Below are positions 1 to 6,526 of a stretch of 33,555 bases of DNA, in pieces. Source of the DNA: a virus; IMG/VR virus record IMGVR_UViG_3300046810_000572, positions 1-33,555 of that record; one strand, written 5' to 3'. Below the pieces are notes generated by a model. It searched no databases. It saw only the letters and a list, made by a program, of their open reading frames with translations, and was not told the DNA's origin. Both the position numbers and the translations under genes were made by a program. Position 1 is the stretch's first letter. The number at the start of each line of letters is the position of its first letter.

Positions 1-987
1 TTATATGGACACTCCGTTAAGTGGGTTTAATGAGACTGCATCCTGCAAAAAGTCCGGTGCAAAGTGCGCATAAACCATGGTCTGTTGTACGGTGGAATGC
101 CCTAAAATTCGCTGTAGTGTAATAATATTACCTCCATTCATCATAAAATGCGTGGCGAATGTGTGCCGCAGAACATGTACAGCCTGTCCGGCGGGTAGGT
201 CTGGCTTCATAGTTCGCAGTGTGTTTCGCACCGTGTCGTAATTGGGCGTAAACAGTTTCCCGGTACTACGTTTTTTCACCATTTTAACCAAGCCCTCAGA
301 CAGCGGTATTGTTCTGCGTCTACCATTCTTCGTTTTCATGAATGTCAGCATGCAGTTAATAATGTGCTCAGCTTTAAGATCTGCAACTTCACTCCAGCGA
401 CCACCGGTGGCCAGACAAAGCAGCACAGCGTTGCGGTTGTCTCCTTCCAGCATATCGAGCAACTGCGTAATTTCTTCAGTAGAAAGAAACGCCATTTCTG
501 GCTCAGCCTCTTTAAGCTTTTTCACGCCTCTGAAAGGATGCTCGCTGTGATATTCATTGGCATCAATTAGCTTGGTAAACATGCCGCTGAATATAGCCTG
601 ATGACGGTTCACACTGGCTGGTTTCAAGCCTTCATTCATCATCTTGACCCGATAATCCGTTATAGCTTTCTTAGTTATCTGGTCAGCTCTGGTCACCCCG
701 ATTTCAGCAAACTTAATCATGATTGCTGAAAGCCTGCCTTTTTCTATCAGACCACGGTTATGGTGCTTACCGTGGTATAGCCACCACAATTCCAGCAAAT
801 CAGTCAGTTTGCGGCGGTCTGCCGGTTTCTCTAACCACTCTTTATTATGGTAGTTAACCAGCACATGACGCTCATAAATCTGAGCCTCACCTTTCGTATT
901 AAATTTACGCCGGATTCTTCTTCCCTCGGAACCCTGCGGCCTTACGTCCACTTCATATCGACCATCATCGAGCTTCTTAATTGACAT
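1..987 (-). CDS. int: P2-like integrase (tyrosine recombinase)
   Basis: Site-specific recombinase that inserts and, with Cox, excises the phage at its host att site. The 328-aa product begins MSIKKLDDGRYEVDVRP, the characteristic P2 Int N-terminus with its arm-binding domain. The C-terminal catalytic domain shows R197 (in GGRWSE), a basic beta-hairpin around K220, H271-x-x-R274, H297 (LGHS) and the nucleophile Y306 (TMVYAHF). An in-frame ATG exists five codons upstream at 1002, but position 987 has a GGAGG Shine-Dalgarno six bases ahead and fits the family start. It is transcribed leftward together with C. The window ends at its stop codon, so the attP/attL core expected beyond it cannot be seen. 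Confidence 0.97.
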   Translation of the reverse strand: MSIKKLDDGRYEVDVRPQGSEGRRIRRKFNTKGEAQIYERHVLVNYHNKEWLEKPADRRKLTDLLELWWLYHGKHHNRGLIEKGRLSAIMIKFAEIGVTRADQITKKAITDYRVKMMNEGLKPASVNRHQAIFSGMFTKLIDANEYHSEHPFRGVKKLKEAEPEMAFLSTEEITQLLDMLEGDNRNAVLLCLATGGRWSEVADLKAEHIINCMLTFMKTKNGRRRTIPLSEGLVKMVKKRSTGKLFTPNYDTVRNTLRTMKPDLPAGQAVHVLRHTFATHFMMNGGNIITLQRILGHSTVQQTMVYAHFAPDFLQDAVSLNPLNGVSI

Positions 988-1089
988 AGCGAAGCCCTCC
1001 AATGGTTACAACTTTGTTCGGTACTGTTTGTTTGTGGCTGTAGCAGTCGGCGACTGTACAAAAATCACATATTTGTGCTGCGTATATCG

Positions 1090-1389
1090 TTAGCCAGTCT
1101 TTTGGTCTGAGTGGGATGAGGTTGGATTTTCTGGCCCAAAGTGTGCGAGTGCCGGCGCAATTTGGCCGGAAGCTGGGTCGGTTTCGTCAAACATGAACCA
1201 ATCGCGATACTTGCGAAAACGCGGGTGTTTGAAAATCTTGATCCCCGCTTCCATCGACATTTTGGCTTTCCCAGACTCATAGCCATGATAGCTGGAATAA
1301 TTAAGTCCAACTAATTCAGCCACTTCCTTCGATTTTAGACGCTCAGAGTCTCTTATGAGCTTTAATTTTTCAGATTGATCAATTGACAT
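1090..1389 (-). CDS. C: P2 C-like immunity repressor
   Basis: Lysogenic repressor that represses the early promoter upstream of cox. It has 99 aa, the same length as P2 C. The N-terminal half is a compact helix-turn-helix of the Cro/CI fold (about residues 10-45, with SKEVAELVGLNYSSYHGYES). The C-terminal tail carries PASGQIAPALAHFG and a closing HSDQKTG, segments I know to be nearly identical in P2 C. P2 C is a small dimer without a RecA-cleavable domain; this protein is too short to contain one, so the prophage is not expected to be directly SOS-inducible through C. It is divergent from cox, with 106 bp between them holding the operators. Its Shine-Dalgarno (GGGAG) is spaced loosely from the ATG. 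Confidence 0.93.
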   Translation of the reverse strand: MSIDQSEKLKLIRDSERLKSKEVAELVGLNYSSYHGYESGKAKMSMEAGIKIFKHPRFRKYRDWFMFDETDPASGQIAPALAHFGPENPTSSHSDQKTG

Positions 1390-1418
1390 TTAATCGCATA
1401 TCTCCCATTATTTTGGAT

Positions 1419-1448
1419 ATATAGTTCAGAAACAGCACCAATATAGAT
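1419..1448. promoter_or_regulatory. Candidate C-repressor operator half-sites
   Basis: Two near-identical octamers in direct orientation, ATATAGTT at 1419-1426 and ATATAGAT at 1441-1448, start 22 bp apart between C and cox. P2 C is known to bind two directly repeated 8-bp half-sites about two helical turns apart, which this arrangement copies. A second direct repeat, TAGTTC at 1422 and 1454, lies in the same interval. I could not settle clean -35/-10 pairs for the opposing Pe and Pc promoters, although AT-rich -10-like TATAGA lies within the second half-site. Confidence 0.45.
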
Positions 1449-1495
1449 CTAACTAGTTCCAATTGGTGATCGGACAGTAAGTTGGAGAATAGCAA

Positions 1496-1870
1496 ATGAA
1501 TACGAAAGCTAAAACATCAGACCAGTCGAATGATGAGGAACGTGTGGAGGAAAGCGGGGGTATCGTTAAACGCAAACCAGTCAGTTTGTCGGAAAAGCCC
1601 GGCAACCTACTTTCAAAGGAGGGCTTTGCGCTTTACGTGGGTAAAACCCCAGCCGCAATTGTAGCGATGGCCAAAGCAGGAAAATTGCCAGCGTTTTATA
1701 TGGCTGATCCATTAAAGCCGGGTGGGCACGCAGAGTTGTGGATTAGCCGCAAAGAATGGGACAGGTTTGCTGATCAGCTTGTAGAGGATGCACCCGCAGA
1801 GTGGCACGGATGGAAAGACCGTATTAGTGCGAGCAAGCCATGCAGAGGGCAGGGTACGAGAAGAGCATAG
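1496..1870 (+). CDS. cox: Cox-like excisionase and regulator
   Basis: Small DNA-binding protein that directs excision with Int and represses Pc, tipping the switch towards lytic growth. It is the first gene of the rightward early transcript. The 124-aa product has a Cox/Apl-type winged HTH core at about residues 39-110: GFALYVGKTPAAIVAMAKAGKLP, then a wing containing MADPLKPGG and a helix with W97/W103-rich EWHGWKDRI, where P2 Cox has a comparable RDGWL segment. P2 Cox has 91 aa, so this protein carries about 35 extra charged N-terminal residues (Glu/Lys/Asp-rich, probably disordered). The start has a good Shine-Dalgarno (TTGGAGA). A strong terminator follows 16 bp after the stop, separating cox from the replication genes. 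Confidence 0.8.
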   Translation: MNTKAKTSDQSNDEERVEESGGIVKRKPVSLSEKPGNLLSKEGFALYVGKTPAAIVAMAKAGKLPAFYMADPLKPGGHAELWISRKEWDRFADQLVEDAPAEWHGWKDRISASKPCRGQGTRRA

Positions 1871-1885
1871 TTTAGCAACGTTTTT

Positions 1886-1908
1886 AAAAGGCCAATTAAG
1901 GCCTTTTT
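1886..1908. terminator. Bidirectional Rho-independent terminator
   Basis: Perfect 8-bp stem AAAAGGCC/GGCCTTTT with a 6-nt AATTAA loop, followed by T5 on the plus strand and by a TTTT-AAAAA stretch on the minus strand. It sits between the convergent cox (ends 1870) and the leftward 158-aa gene (ends 1929), so it would terminate both. Confidence 0.8.
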
Positions 1909-1928
1909 AGGGAACAGCGATGAATAGG

Positions 1929-2405
1929 TTACTTAGGTATTCCGCCAGCAATAAAACAGACAACCCGCTCTTGGAAATTGAGCCGGTAATTGCTTTCTGC
2001 GTCTTCACCGTAAAGAGCAATACATGTTCGTTTTCTGGCCGGATTGAAAAGAGACATAACTGGAGATGTATCCTGCTCTTCAATTTTATTTCTCTTAATC
2101 CTGACTTCCTCTGGACTCAGAATACTAAGTTCATCCGCGAGCTGCTGGTATCTCAATGCTTGAACCTTTGCGTTGCCAGCAACTTCGCCCGGCTTGTAGG
2201 CGAGTTGCAAGGCCGACATAACGGCGATGATTATACCGAACAGCCATCCATAGCCGCTTTGCGCAAAAATGGACGCACCCAGAAGTACCTGAATGAAACA
2301 GCAGAATTTATCGAGCCTACTGTTTAGAGAATCAGTCATTCGAGCAAGATGGGCATTGAAATTGATTTCAAAATTTAATTCGTCGGATGGAGATTTCTTC
2401 ACCAT
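1929..2405 (-). CDS. Two-TM membrane protein, SLATT-like, prophage cargo
   Basis: Unassigned 158-aa protein. The N-terminus is amphipathic (LNFEINFNAHLARMTDSLNSR). Two closely spaced membrane helices follow at about residues 33-50 and 53-70, then a long helix (about 76-100, with ALRYQQLADEL), a charged segment and a mildly hydrophobic C-terminal end (VVCFIAGGIP). A short N-terminal helix, a 2TM hairpin and a following amphipathic helix is the outline of SLATT-type effectors, so that is my best guess, but no diagnostic residue supports it. It points against the early operon and lies downstream of a 37-aa ORF, with its Shine-Dalgarno GGAG overlapping that ORF's stop. The position between cox and B and the leftward direction suggest expression in the lysogen (lysogenic conversion or exclusion). 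Confidence 0.7.
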   Translation of the reverse strand: MVKKSPSDELNFEINFNAHLARMTDSLNSRLDKFCCFIQVLLGASIFAQSGYGWLFGIIIAVMSALQLAYKPGEVAGNAKVQALRYQQLADELSILSPEEVRIKRNKIEEQDTSPVMSLFNPARKRTCIALYGEDAESNYRLNFQERVVCFIAGGIPK

Positions 2406-2410
2406 AGCTC

Positions 2411-2524
2411 CTAGTTCTTTTTTTCGTTTTCCCCTTCCTGTTTGTCTTGGCGTTCTTGCTGCTGATTAACAGGTGCAGAAGGGGCTGGTTTGTGTAATCG
2501 GTGAAATTTTTCTACATCAGACAT
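2411..2524 (-). CDS. 37-aa charged peptide, first gene of leftward pair
   Basis: Short ORF on the minus strand: ATG at 2524, TAG at 2411-2413, with a strong AAGGAG six to eight bases upstream of the start. The product starts MSDVEKFHRLHKPAPSAPV and ends in a Gln/Glu/Lys/Asn-rich tail with no hydrophobic segment, so it is probably unstructured. The next gene starts at 2405, five bases beyond this stop, with its ribosome-binding site overlapping the stop, so the two are likely translationally coupled. It could be a regulator, antitoxin or leader for the membrane protein; nothing in the sequence decides among these. I rate it as a real gene on the ribosome-binding site and spacing alone. Confidence 0.6.
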   Translation of the reverse strand: MSDVEKFHRLHKPAPSAPVNQQQERQDKQEGENEKKN

Positions 2525-2572
2525 ATTAAATCTCCTTGTGATTGTTGGGTCGTTTTCAGCAGAACGGATCCT

Positions 2573-2578
2573 ATCATA
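2573..2578 (-). promoter_or_regulatory. Candidate -10 element for the leftward pair
   Basis: On the minus strand the hexamer TATGAT (5 of 6 to consensus) lies about 50 bp upstream of the 37-aa ORF start. No convincing -35 is present at 16-18 bp spacing, so this is a weak call. Confidence 0.25.
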
Positions 2579-2670
2579 AGGGCGAATATTCGGGGATAAG
2601 CACGTAGCGTAATTACACGTAAGTAATTGCTGTGCAGGTAATTATCAATAAAGTTCTGTAAGGAGGGGGA

Positions 2671-2838
2671 ATGTCTCAATCAATCTCTATCGCTCTATTA
2701 CTCTGGAATCATCAGGTAGTTTCATGCCGTGATTCACAGATAACCCACGGCAAGGGGCGCAAGGGAATCATCATTCGCTGTAAACGACCAAGTCAATTTT
2801 CACGTATTAAAAATGCGTTTTATCGGAGGCAAAAATGA
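2671..2838 (+). CDS. 55-aa early protein, possibly Fil-like
   Basis: Small ORF with an excellent Shine-Dalgarno (AAGGAGGGGG directly before ATG at 2671) that ends TGA at 2836-2838, overlapping the ATG of gene B (ATGA). The product starts MSQSISIALLLWNHQ and continues with a Cys-, Gly- and Lys-rich stretch around ITHGKGRKGIIIRC, ending in basic residues. Phages related to P2 and 186 often carry a small early protein of the Fil (filamentation) family here, with a similar hydrophobic start followed by an HG-rich motif; that resemblance is from memory and modest. Tight coupling to B and the strong ribosome-binding site argue for real expression early in lytic growth. Confidence 0.6.
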   Translation: MSQSISIALLLWNHQVVSCRDSQITHGKGRKGIIIRCKRPSQFSRIKNAFYRRQK

Positions 2839-3335
2839 CAGTAATCACTGCGGCTATCGTAATGAATCAGCCTGCCGGGCTTCGTGCTGCTGTTGGGGAG
2901 CGCCTTGCGCCCGCTCGCTGGCAAACCTCTTGTGATTTCTATAACAAGATGAGCGAACGTGAACGTCTGACCATCTGTTTTCATGCTCAGTTAAGACAAC
3001 GCCATTCCGTAATGAAGTTGCAGGAAATGAACGATTGCGATCGTGAACGTATTGTCTGTGCAATTGATGAGCTCCGGGCTGCTTTTGCAAAGTACCGTAG
3101 TTTCAGGATCACCAAGTCATGTTTTATCGGACGTTTAAATATTAGCGAACGCCGCACTTTATATTTTCATGCAGGATTAACGGAAGAAGAATTCAGCCAG
3201 CCATATTGGCGAATCGATGACGAAACCTGCTCATGGAGAGAGGCTTTATTCCGGGCACTACGGGAATTATTTAGCCTGTTCGAAAATGCGCCGACTGTAT
3301 TAACGTCGGTTCGCCCCGAAACTTACCTCCACTAA
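2835..3335 (+). CDS. B: Replication gene B (P2 B-like helicase loader)
   Basis: P2 B is required for lagging-strand synthesis and interacts with host DnaB, loading it at the phage replication fork. The 166-aa product matches the length and the central motifs I recall for P2 B: LAPARWQTSCDFYNKMSERE near the N-terminus, DRERIVCAIDELRAAFAKYR in the middle, SCFIGRLN and ERRTLYFHAGLTEEEFSQP further on, then EALFRALRELFSLFE near the end. It overlaps the preceding small ORF by four bases and begins after a GGAGG five bases upstream. It belongs to the rightward early operon that ends with A. Confidence 0.9.
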   Translation: MTVITAAIVMNQPAGLRAAVGERLAPARWQTSCDFYNKMSERERLTICFHAQLRQRHSVMKLQEMNDCDRERIVCAIDELRAAFAKYRSFRITKSCFIGRLNISERRTLYFHAGLTEEEFSQPYWRIDDETCSWREALFRALRELFSLFENAPTVLTSVRPETYLH

Positions 3336-3394
3336 TTAACCATTTTTAATTCTGCGCTTGATTGCGTAGGGAATCCCTTTGTCTGGAGCCAGAG

Positions 3395-3637
3395 ATGAGC
3401 TTAACAGTTGGTCAGGAAATGAGAAATAAAGCAGACAGCGAAGCAACGAATTGGATGTTAAATCAGGCACGAAATCAGGCTAAGGCTGATGCAGCAATCA
3501 CCTTTTCCTCGCATCTGGATTCGCTAATTAGTCACGCGATTCAAGAGCAATTAGACAGGGTTGAAATTCTTGAATTACTCGGACAAGAGTCAATTCGTTT
3601 TCACAACGAAGGTTTAGAAAATAAAGGGGTGATGTAA
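3395..3637 (+). CDS. Small early protein, DUF2732-like
   Basis: 80-aa protein starting MSLTVGQEMRNKADSEATNW at an ATG with GGAG upstream; a longer reading from TTG at 3362 is possible but lacks support. It is predicted to be almost wholly helical, with charged heptad-like stretches and no membrane segment. Position between B and the zinc-finger gene matches the small non-essential ORFs (orf80-orf83 cluster) of P2, one of which belongs to the DUF2732 family. Function unknown. Its stop overlaps the next start (TAATG), indicating co-translation. Confidence 0.75.
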   Translation: MSLTVGQEMRNKADSEATNWMLNQARNQAKADAAITFSSHLDSLISHAIQEQLDRVEILELLGQESIRFHNEGLENKGVM

Positions 3638-3855
3638 TGCCAGATTTAATGGACTCAGTGCAGGAAAGAAATCTCGAAATTTTGACTCATCAGGTAGCTG
3701 CACATCGTATTCATAGCAATGGAGTATCGGCCTCAGTCTGTGAAGACTGCGACCAGCCAATCCCTTTGGCTCGCCGTGCCGCATTTCCCGGTGTAGTGCG
3801 TTGTGTGCCATGCCAAGAAATCACCGAACAACAGAAAAAACATTTCAGGAGCTAA
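3637..3855 (+). CDS. DksA/TraR-type C4 zinc-finger protein
   Basis: 72-aa protein with a C-terminal four-cysteine zinc finger: C35-x2-C38 (CEDC) and C56-x2-C59 (CVPC), separated by LARRAAFPG, the classical DksA/TraR finger. The short N-terminal helix before it is consistent with the mini-DksA proteins of conjugative plasmids and P2-like phages (P2 orf82). TraR-type proteins bind in the secondary channel of RNA polymerase; whether this one does is inference. Start codon overlaps the previous stop by one base. Confidence 0.88.
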   Translation: MPDLMDSVQERNLEILTHQVAAHRIHSNGVSASVCEDCDQPIPLARRAAFPGVVRCVPCQEITEQQKKHFRS

Positions 3856-3857
3856 GC

Positions 3858-4136
3858 ATGATTCGAATTTCTGTAGGTGACAATTGGGTTGTGACGAGTG
3901 ACTGCTACCAGTTCATTCTCAACAAAAAGAAAACTGTTCTTTCTGGCGATAAGAAAGGGCAGGAATATTTAGAAGCCACGGCTTACTACGCCAAAATTGA
4001 CCAGTTGGTGAAAGGATTACTGCATTTTCATATCAGAGATTCTGATGTCCGTACCCTTGCGGAACTGGCTGATGAGATAACTGATATTGGGGATCTTTGC
4101 CGGGTTGCTTTTAACGTGACGCAGTCCGGTAAATAA
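3858..4136 (+). CDS. Small early protein, DUF5405-like (P2 orf83 position)
   Basis: 92-aa protein starting MIRISVGDNWVVTSDCYQF, with AGGAG nine bases ahead of ATG 3858; a longer reading from 3801 overlaps the zinc-finger gene and is not favoured. The N-terminal beta-rich segment followed by helices (AYYAKIDQLVKGLL, TLAELADEI) resembles the DUF5405 proteins encoded just before gene A in P2-like phages. No catalytic motif is visible and the role is unknown. One base separates its stop from the proposed GTG start of A. Confidence 0.75.
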   Translation: MIRISVGDNWVVTSDCYQFILNKKKTVLSGDKKGQEYLEATAYYAKIDQLVKGLLHFHIRDSDVRTLAELADEITDIGDLCRVAFNVTQSGK

Positions 4137-4137
4137 C

Positions 4138-6387
4138 GTGCTGATGAATGCAAGAGGGCGTATCGCGCCCTCGCCACCACCTAAACTAATAAAAGCCGAC
4201 AAGGTTCCTTTTGTCGGCGCATACCCTTGGAATGCTCCCCGTCCTGCAATCTCAAAAGAAAGACTTCTTACCCGTGATGAATTCCATCAGGGGCAAGATG
4301 CCTTACGCAAGATCCACGCGCTGCCATTTTTTCTAAGTGGCATTTTCTCTGGCCGGTATGAATATCTTAAAGAAAGCTCAGGGCTGCTGGCTGCACATCG
4401 TTATCTCATCAATGTTTTTATGCCACGGATTTGGCCTCGCATCGAGGTTGTACAGACTAAATATGCGTTGGCCTTAAGTGGCAGAGCTAATGAAATTTTT
4501 ACTGATGAGGCTGAGAGTTATCGCCAGTTAGCTGGAATGAATGATAAAGCGCTGAAACGTCTCGCTATGCAAATTTCATCCCGGCTGTTCACAGAATATG
4601 AAGAGCAGAGCGATCGGCTTCTTAGTCAGCACAACGGGGTTCAAGCCAAGTTATTCACCGATAGCGCACAGCAGAAAATTTATGGTGAGGTTGCCGGTGC
4701 TGCCCGCGTTTTTAATATCACTCCAATGCACTGGCAAAAATACTGTAAACGCAAACTGGATATGCGCTCAGCGTTCTCCAGCATCGCGCGATTGGTAAAT
4801 GATGAGTGGTGGATTCGACAGTTAAAAGCGCAGCGCACTCAATGGCGCGAATCTCTCCTGATTGCTGTTGGCGAGGTTAGTCTGCAAAAGTCTGGCTATG
4901 CCAGCAAACAGGCTATCCGGGATGTTCGGGCGCGCCGCTTAGCAAACATGGAATATCTGAAATCCTGTGATTTAGAAAACATCGAAACAGGGGAACGTAT
5001 AGATCTCATCGATAAGGTAATGGGGAGTATTTCTAACCCTGAAATCCGTCGTATGGAGTTGATGAGCACTATTGCAGGAATTGAAAAATATGCCTCAGAA
5101 GTTGGTCATGTTGGCATGTTCCTCACGATAACCACACCGTCAAAATACCATCCAACACGCATGGTCGGGAAAAAGACTGATCGCCGCGTTAATTTCAATC
5201 ATAAGTGGGATGAAGAGGCGTTTTCACCAAAGGATGGCCAGCGCTATCTGGTGAAAATCTGGGGCAAGATGCGTACAGCATTCAAAGATAACGGCATCAA
5301 GGTATACGGAATGCGCGTAGTTGAGCCTCACCACGACGCTACACCTCACTGGCATATGATGTTGTTTTGCGATAAAGCTCACCGTCAGCCTGCCGTTGAC
5401 ATCATGCGTCGCTATGCACTCCAAGAAGATGGAGATGAACGTGGGGCACAAGCTCAGCGTTTTGAGTGTAAGCATTTAAATAAAGGCGGGGCGGCAGGCT
5501 ATATCGCTAAATACATAGCCAAGAATATTGATGGTTATGCTCTGGAAGGTGAGATAGACCATGAGACTGGCCGATCATTGTCAGAGACTGCCGCAGCCGT
5601 TACTGCATGGGCTTCTACATGGCGTATACCGCAATTTAAATCTATCGGTGTACCAACAATGGGAGCCTATCGCGAGCTGCGCAGATTGCCGCGTGGCGTG
5701 AGTATCGCTAGCGAGTTTGACGAACTTGTCGAAGCTGCAAGAGCAGCGGCAGACGGTGGTGATTTCGCCGCATATATTTCTGCGCAGGGTGGGGCGAATG
5801 TCCCACGCGATGAGCAAACGGTAAGAACTGCCCGCCAAGTGATTGATGAGTTAAACGAGTACGACGAAGAGATCCAGAAAATCATCGGCGTTTATGCCCC
5901 TCATCTTGGCACTGACCTCATCCACGAAACACGCACAACAAAATGGCGCATTGTCGCCAAGGCTGTTGAAGTTGCCGTTCATCCTTTGAATTTAATAAGC
6001 GCCTCCGGCGCGCCTCGGAGTCCTGTCAATAACTGTGGGAAGGTTCAGGCAGGGCTCGGGCTGTGTTTTCCTGCTACACCTTCTGAGTACGCCACTGCGG
6101 TGATAAAATTAGTTGCAAGCGGGAGTGTTGGGTGGGATGAGCCTGATGTTGCTAAGGTGCTGGGAGACGCTGCCAAAAAGCAATCGCCGCCAGTTAATCA
6201 TCGTCAGAAAAGTTTTGATCCGACTCAATCGCGTGATTTGGCCCCATCGGCACGGCTAACACCGAATGAAAAAGATAGGGTTAGGCACATAAAACAGAAA
6301 CTACAACAGAAGGGAATTATATTACCGAGATGGGAATTAGAGGCCATGGCACGCGGAGCAACAATGAATCCAACAATTTTTAATTAA
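4138..6387 (+). CDS. A: Replication initiator A (rolling-circle HUH endonuclease)
   Basis: Initiates rolling-circle (modified) replication by nicking the phage origin and staying covalently bound to the 5' end. The 749-aa product (P2 A has 761) belongs to the phage GPA family. The HUH metal-binding motif is H404-W-H406 in PHWHMMLF, and the paired catalytic tyrosines are Y455 and Y459 (GYIAKYI), the same Y-x3-Y spacing as P2 Tyr450/Tyr454. Long conserved stretches include GSISNPEIRRMELM and RIPQFKSIG. Translation probably starts at GTG 4138 or ATG 4144; neither has a strong Shine-Dalgarno, suggesting coupling to the upstream gene. The replication origin lies inside the coding sequence near 6010. 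P2 A acts mainly in cis. Confidence 0.96.
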   Translation: MLMNARGRIAPSPPPKLIKADKVPFVGAYPWNAPRPAISKERLLTRDEFHQGQDALRKIHALPFFLSGIFSGRYEYLKESSGLLAAHRYLINVFMPRIWPRIEVVQTKYALALSGRANEIFTDEAESYRQLAGMNDKALKRLAMQISSRLFTEYEEQSDRLLSQHNGVQAKLFTDSAQQKIYGEVAGAARVFNITPMHWQKYCKRKLDMRSAFSSIARLVNDEWWIRQLKAQRTQWRESLLIAVGEVSLQKSGYASKQAIRDVRARRLANMEYLKSCDLENIETGERIDLIDKVMGSISNPEIRRMELMSTIAGIEKYASEVGHVGMFLTITTPSKYHPTRMVGKKTDRRVNFNHKWDEEAFSPKDGQRYLVKIWGKMRTAFKDNGIKVYGMRVVEPHHDATPHWHMMLFCDKAHRQPAVDIMRRYALQEDGDERGAQAQRFECKHLNKGGAAGYIAKYIAKNIDGYALEGEIDHETGRSLSETAAAVTAWASTWRIPQFKSIGVPTMGAYRELRRLPRGVSIASEFDELVEAARAAADGGDFAAYISAQGGANVPRDEQTVRTARQVIDELNEYDEEIQKIIGVYAPHLGTDLIHETRTTKWRIVAKAVEVAVHPLNLISASGAPRSPVNNCGKVQAGLGLCFPATPSEYATAVIKLVASGSVGWDEPDVAKVLGDAAKKQSPPVNHRQKSFDPTQSRDLAPSARLTPNEKDRVRHIKQKLQQKGIILPRWELEAMARGATMNPTIFN
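6008..6036 (+). other. ori: Candidate replication origin (P2 ori) inside gene A
   Basis: Sequence around GCGCCTCGGAGTCCTGTCAA (6010-6029), in the 3' part of A where it encodes GAPRSPVNNCG. P2 ori is known to lie within gene A, and this core is, as I recall it, the conserved sequence around the P2 nick site. The base sequence is preserved here although flanking codons have diverged from P2, which argues for selection on the DNA as well as on the protein. Confidence 0.7.
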
Positions 6388-6526
6388 TTAATTGATTTTT
6401 AATAACTTATCCCTATGGGGTTGATTTGTTACCCATGTTAAATGTGAGGATTTGATTTTTACATCTGATTACAGATTGATCTCATTGACAATGGTTGCTA
6501 ATGTTAAAAAAAAATGGAGAAAAAAA

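Noticed and set aside
988-1089. Int-C gap hairpin around CAGTC-GGC-GACTG (1044-1056) as a terminator
   Set aside because: Stem is only five base pairs and no T-run follows on the minus strand, so a terminator call is not supported.
1065-1310. 81-aa leftward ORF overlapping the C repressor in another frame
   Set aside because: No ribosome-binding site and nearly all inside the well-supported C gene.
1920-2327. 135-aa rightward ORF opposite the 158-aa membrane protein
   Set aside because: Antisense to a gene with a good ribosome-binding site and clear TM pattern; its own translation is low-complexity and has no start signal.
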